The translations under genes and the position numbers were made by a program. A DNA stretch of 33,290 bases from a virus. Positions 30,239 to 33,290 of the stretch are shown piece by piece; position 1 is the stretch's first letter, and every line of letters starts with the position of its first letter. The notes under the pieces are model-generated. The model was given only the letters and a program-made list of their open reading frames with translations, did not search any database and had not been told where the DNA came from. The stretch spans positions 1 through 33,290 of IMG/VR virus record IMGVR_UViG_3300027144_000012, one strand, 5' to 3'.

Positions 30239-30275
30239 GGTCTACAATATTACTACAAGATCATGCACGTCTACA
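30239..30275 (-). promoter_or_regulatory. Promoter/operator upstream of the tRNA block (TGTAGA element g)
   Basis: On the minus strand three copies follow each other: TTTTGTAGAC (ending 30269), TTGTAGTA (around 30257) and TATTGTAGACC (30246-30239). TAATATTG (30252-30245) is a one-mismatch -7 box, and a TTTTG lies 21 bases upstream of it. It would drive the tRNA-Trp to tRNA-Leu block and the genes beyond. Confidence 0.6.
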
Positions 30276-30301
30276 AAATCCAGAGCAACTTTTTTTGACA
30301 A

Positions 30302-30580
30302 TTAGTCAAAAATGTAGCCTACCGTGTTGTCAAACGGGTTGAACTCTACCTGCAGGGTGCGGGTGTATACGCCTGGATCCAGCACGATGGGAGAATGTTC
30401 AGGGTGCAACAGGATTGCTTTCTCTGTCAGCCTGAATTCTACCGTGCTGATGTTACGGCCTTGAGTTTCAGTCCACTCAATGGTCTTCTTGCCACTCATG
30501 CTGGTCAACACGTGACCGTTGCCGGTCCTGCCCATGGCAAGAGCCAGCTTGTTGTCGATGTTTTCGTATCTTTTTTCCAT
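30302..30580 (-). CDS. Hypothetical protein, 92 aa
   Basis: The ATG shares its first base with the upstream stop (TAATG). The protein is mostly beta (GHVLTSMSGKKTIEW, STVEFRLTEKAILLHP, YTRTLQVEFNPFDNTVGYIF) and has no hydrophobic span. It resembles small host-takeover-type phage proteins only in size and place. No family is recognised. It is the last gene before promoter element g. Confidence 0.72.
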   Translation of the reverse strand: MEKRYENIDNKLALAMGRTGNGHVLTSMSGKKTIEWTETQGRNISTVEFRLTEKAILLHPEHSPIVLDPGVYTRTLQVEFNPFDNTVGYIFD

Positions 30581-31326
30581 TAGCTCTGTGCTTTGATGTT
30601 GGTTAAGTAGTTTTCTTTGCTCAACTGGTAGGTTGTACCCCAGTGGTTTTGCCCTAGTTCTTTAACGCCATCGTGCTTGGCAATGATCACCTCGCCCTGG
30701 CGGTAGATACTGTTAGTGTATACTCCTGACTTCATCTGGTAGGTCCAGGCAATGGCTTCCAACGCATCACCGTCCTTAGCTGCATCAGCGTGTACATAGA
30801 TCCAGTACTCCCTATCAGTAGAAGCATCCTTGCATTTCACAGCATACACGCTACGATCTCTTTGCCAGCGATCTGCATTACCTGTTCCTTCAAACAAGCG
30901 GTCACCGTCAATCTTGTACAACTCATAGGTATCCAGCAACAATTCTGTCTTGCTGTTACCATCTTTGTCAAACACCAGGTTCTCCCTGCTAATGGTCTTG
31001 CTGTCCACCAACTCTGGTTTTAGCGTGGCCATCAGTTTGTCTACTCCAATCACATTGAAAATCACCCTGCGGTGTTCAATGTTGGGGGCAGTGAATGCCT
31101 GCTCTGTGGTAAGGGCAGGAGCGTCAGCCCACGCTTCACGTATCACGTCAAAGAAGTCGTTGAACTCTGTGCCGTCATAGTTACCGCGCATGGTGCGCTC
31201 AAATTTGTCAAAGGTTTGGTGCTGTGCTTTCCAGATACTAACCGCCAGGGGGAACTCAAATCCCCCTATGCGGTTAATATTGTACGTCAGCTCTTTGTAA
31301 TTGGGTGTGGTCAGTGTCTTACTCAT
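30580..31326 (-). CDS. Hypothetical protein, 248 aa
   Basis: It begins MSKTLTTPNYKELTYNINRIGG and has a helical N-terminal half (IWKAQHQTFDKFERTMRGNYDGTEFNDFFDVIREAW). The second half is beta-rich, with DREYWIYVHADAAKDGDALEAIAWTYQ and HWGTTYQLSKENYLTN. No catalytic motif is evident. It overlaps the upstream acidic protein by eight bases and the next gene by one, so all three should be translated together. Confidence 0.72.
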   Translation of the reverse strand: MSKTLTTPNYKELTYNINRIGGFEFPLAVSIWKAQHQTFDKFERTMRGNYDGTEFNDFFDVIREAWADAPALTTEQAFTAPNIEHRRVIFNVIGVDKLMATLKPELVDSKTISRENLVFDKDGNSKTELLLDTYELYKIDGDRLFEGTGNADRWQRDRSVYAVKCKDASTDREYWIYVHADAAKDGDALEAIAWTYQMKSGVYTNSIYRQGEVIIAKHDGVKELGQNHWGTTYQLSKENYLTNIKAQS

Positions 31327-32008
31327 TTTCTAACATGTCTTTTAGGTCAACGCAAATGTCTTTGTCAGTCGTGTTTTGTACAGAAAAGTGTACTTGCTTC
31401 AGGGTATGAACCATCATGTCATCTTCACGCTTGAATTCGTTACGGTCAATGACGTAGTGATGCCAGAAACTGTCAAGCTCCTGCTCACCACCTTTCTCAT
31501 AATGCTTATCCACAGCTGCAGTAATCTCATCCGTCAACTGGTGTTCCAGGCTGGTCATCACATCATGTGCAGCAGGGTGTACGTATCCATTGTCCAAAGC
31601 AATGTCACAGCTTACTTGACACTCCTGATCTTCCGTTTGGATTTCCAGGCGGTCAAAAGGTATGAATGCAGGGATCTCAATGCGGATCTCAGCATCGCAA
31701 GAGGTATTGTCACTTTCGCTGTAATAGTCTGTACCTTCAAAACACTTGGTCTTTGTATTGTACGGTGCTTCACCGCTGGCGTTGAAGTCACCGGCCCATG
31801 ATCCATAGTCCAGGGTGTCATACATGTGCTCCATTAAAGCTTCTGCTTCAGGGTGCGAATCCAAACGGTCTCCGTCTTCATCTTCCATGTAGCACCATCC
31901 TGAGTCACCACCACCCTCCCATTTGATCACGGGGTTATTGCCTTCTGCGGCCATCTTGTCGCACCAGTCAATCAATTGCTGTGCTGTAAAAATTGTTTCT
32001 CTACTCAT
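31319..32008 (-). CDS. Acidic hypothetical protein (possibly DUF6878-like)
   Basis: 229 residues, strongly acidic. An N-terminal helix (TAQQLIDWCDKMAAEG) leads to PVIKWEGGGDSGWCYMEDEDGDRLD, which resembles the GSGDSG segment of DUF6878-type proteins. A second folded part (EIRIEIPAFIPFDRLEIQTEDQE) and a long C-terminal region with HWHHYV-like aromatic and His residues (SFWHHYVIDRNEF) follow. Function unknown. Its four-base overlap with the DUF6915-like gene indicates coupled expression. Confidence 0.7.
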   Translation of the reverse strand: MSRETIFTAQQLIDWCDKMAAEGNNPVIKWEGGGDSGWCYMEDEDGDRLDSHPEAEALMEHMYDTLDYGSWAGDFNASGEAPYNTKTKCFEGTDYYSESDNTSCDAEIRIEIPAFIPFDRLEIQTEDQECQVSCDIALDNGYVHPAAHDVMTSLEHQLTDEITAAVDKHYEKGGEQELDSFWHHYVIDRNEFKREDDMMVHTLKQVHFSVQNTTDKDICVDLKDMLENE

Positions 32009-32400
32009 GGTAATTGTGCTGTTGATTTAACATAATCTGATTTGTCCTGAGCAATTTCTTTCAGGACCTTTCTGCCCTCACCGGGCTTGTACATCCACCC
32101 TTTTTGCTCCATGCAGTCCAGGTAGTCTTTGATTGTAGGGATAAACCCAATGTCCTCCAGGACATGTTGTTCACCCACCGCACGGGTGGGGACCATTTTG
32201 CCATCTGAGTTGGTGATGTATACACCAAACTCTTTCTCTGCCCAAAAGATTCCTTCTGAATGATGTCGCAACGCACGATGACGCATGTCAGGGTAGTGTT
32301 GCTTGGTCTCATCAAACCAGTTGTGAATGGGCAGGTAGTCTTCTATTGTTCCGCCAAACTTTTTGACAGAACTAATAGCATGATGTAACGGGTGACTCAT
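32005..32400 (-). CDS. DUF6915-like protein
   Basis: The open frame reaches 32409 at a TTG; the ATG at 32400 (MSHPLHHAISSVKKFGG) follows the upstream stop as TGA-T-ATG and is chosen, giving 131 residues. The N-terminal block with FGGTIEDYLPIHNWFDETK, HRALRHHSEGIFWAEKEFG and VGEQHVLEDIG matches the DUF6915 pattern found in phages and bacteria. The many conserved His (H5, H8-H9, RHRALRHH, EQH) could bind metal, though no activity is known. Confidence 0.8.
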   Translation of the reverse strand: MSHPLHHAISSVKKFGGTIEDYLPIHNWFDETKQHYPDMRHRALRHHSEGIFWAEKEFGVYITNSDGKMVPTRAVGEQHVLEDIGFIPTIKDYLDCMEQKGWMYKPGEGRKVLKEIAQDKSDYVKSTAQLP

Positions 32401-32401
32401 A

Positions 32402-32920
32402 TCATACAATTTTTGCTAATCCGTTGTCCAGAAAAATATTATTAAACTGTGGGTTGTCCTGAAGAGAGAACATGCCTAGATAAATATCACTACGTATACC
32501 TTTGTTTTCCATTGCTTCACCAGGAGTATTGTATCCACCATTAAGAAAAATGGTATTCCTCACAGGATCATGGTACACATTGTAGATTTTGAATTTAAGA
32601 CCAGGTGTGTATACTACTTTTTCTGGACTACCATCACTCATGACCAGGTCATACTTGCCACCCCCATTGAAGGCTTTCATCTCATCTGAGCTACTATCAA
32701 CGGTAAACTGTCCAGACATGGTCCACCCTTCAAAGTCTTTATCTTCCCCAAGAAAGCTACAGTATGAGGTAGGACCTGTAGCCAGCTTACCCCAAAGCTT
32801 CCATACTTCTTTATCACCACAATGGTGAAAGTCTAGCACTTCAATTCCACCCTTGGTAAACACTTTAGGTCTAGGGAAGGTGGATATGTATTTGTCATAA
32901 TCAAAGGGTGTTGTTTTCAC
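32402..32920 (-). CDS. Hypothetical protein, 172 aa, GTG start
   Basis: The frame begins with GTG at 32920, 10 bases past the previous stop; no ATG is better placed. The product is Gly- and aromatic-rich with alternating strands (TSYCSFLGEDKDFEGWTMSGQFTVD, KYDLVMSDGSPEKVVYTPGLKFKIYNVYHDP, NTIFLNGGYNTPGEAMENKG), which looks like a small beta sandwich. No family is recognised. It is in the same operon as the DUF6915-like gene. Confidence 0.7.
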   Translation of the reverse strand: MKTTPFDYDKYISTFPRPKVFTKGGIEVLDFHHCGDKEVWKLWGKLATGPTSYCSFLGEDKDFEGWTMSGQFTVDSSSDEMKAFNGGGKYDLVMSDGSPEKVVYTPGLKFKIYNVYHDPVRNTIFLNGGYNTPGEAMENKGIRSDIYLGMFSLQDNPQFNNIFLDNGLAKIV

Positions 32921-32930
32921 AGGTCTGTTA

Positions 32931-33290
32931 TTAGTAGTTGAACTTCACCAATCCCCAGAAGAAAGAGAAAGTTCTCTTAGCCTGGCGTTTGGTCTTTGAG
33001 ACAACCGGTGTCACACGTGTTTCTGCGCCCAGGTTCATCTGTAACTGATCTTTGACCACAGCTCTTTGCTTATAGGTCATTTCCCTGTGGTACTGCATGG
33101 TACCGTTACGCATGGTTGCTATGAACTGTGGAGTAGGAGCGGGTCCTATCCAGCGATAAGTGTTCCTGTGCCCTCTGCGTAGTACACCACCTTCTTGTAA
33201 TTTTGTGCAAATTGTGGTAGCCACCCTGTGCTTGCGGCAAAGCTGCTGCATCGACACTTCTGTTGGTGCCTTATGTGTCAAGTCATACAC
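32931..33290 (-). CDS. Hypothetical protein, cut by right edge
   Basis: 119 residues are visible. The first codon in the window is GTG at the very edge, so the true start may lie outside. The N-terminal part (VSMQQLCRKHRVATTICTKLQEGGVLRRGHRNTYRWIGPAP) reads like a winged helix-turn-helix. The C-terminus is basic with an aromatic end (KTKRQAKRTFSFFWGLVKFNY). DNA binding is plausible but unproven. Confidence 0.65.
   Translation of the reverse strand: MYDLTHKAPTEVSMQQLCRKHRVATTICTKLQEGGVLRRGHRNTYRWIGPAPTPQFIATMRNGTMQYHREMTYKQRAVVKDQLQMNLGAETRVTPVVSKTKRQAKRTFSFFWGLVKFNY

Noticed and set aside
8477-30280. TGTAGA repeats as a CRISPR array
   Set aside because: Copies are dispersed over 22 kb, repeats are about 7 bases with variable spacing and orientation, and no cas genes are present.

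Overview
The window is an internal slice of a tailed double-stranded DNA phage that most likely infects Bacteroidota. The evidence for that host is: (1) tail-fibre sequence of the Bacteroidota-phage type, with WNT-rich repeats and a YKLDVNG segment; (2) gene starts without Shine-Dalgarno sequences; (3) upstream boxes matching the Bacteroidota -7 consensus TAnnTTTG; and (4) an IntDOT-like tyrosine recombinase lacking the first catalytic arginine. No terminase, portal or capsid gene is present, so the window starts at the end of the structural module. Both edges cut through open reading frames.

Layout. 1-5372 (+): distal tail genes, namely a partial tail fibre with a lectin-like tip, a 43-aa ORF, a 90-aa protein, a right-handed beta-helix tail protein with duplicated Cys-rich modules, a 45-aa basic protein and a DUF1617-like protein. 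5454-8432 (-): two unknown genes behind a complete B12-dependent (class II) ribonucleotide reductase. 8637-10397 (+): lysis cassette of holin, membrane-anchored candidate spanin and amidase endolysin. 10472-22215 (-): nucleotide and replication module with dNMP kinase, DUF932-like protein, family B DNA polymerase, PD-(D/E)XK exonuclease, GIY-YIG nuclease, primase, candidate ssDNA-binding protein, Sak4-like ATPase, DnaB-like helicase and uracil-DNA glycosylase. 22277-22588 (+): one isolated gene. 22585-25109 (-): SF2 helicase, HNH protein and small genes. 25229-27047: integration module with an HTH gene, the integrase, and an attP-like site carrying a tRNA-Ser 3' end between direct repeats. 27043-29329 (-): dUTPase, unknown genes and a 31-aa membrane peptide. 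29345-30194 (-): RNA block with tRNA-Leu(CAG), a tRNA-like element, tRNA-Trp(CCA) and a candidate structured RNA. 30302-33290 (-): six genes of mostly unknown function.

How it works together. The reductase, dNMP kinase, dUTPase and UDG point to phage control of the dNTP pool and exclusion of uracil. The polymerase, primase, DnaB-like helicase and ssDNA-binding candidate form a replisome. The PD-(D/E)XK protein, Sak4-like ATPase and SF2 helicase form a recombination set. The integrase and attP-like site suggest a temperate or recently temperate phage, although I recognise no classical repressor.

The most unusual signal is regulatory. A TGTAGA / TCTACA element, paired as inverted or direct repeats and usually beside a -7-type box, recurs in seven places that are intergenic or at gene boundaries and looks like a phage operator family. 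Terminator-like hairpins also sit directly between co-directional genes (6474-6508, 11755-11800, 18141-18170), suggesting attenuation or antitermination inside the operons.
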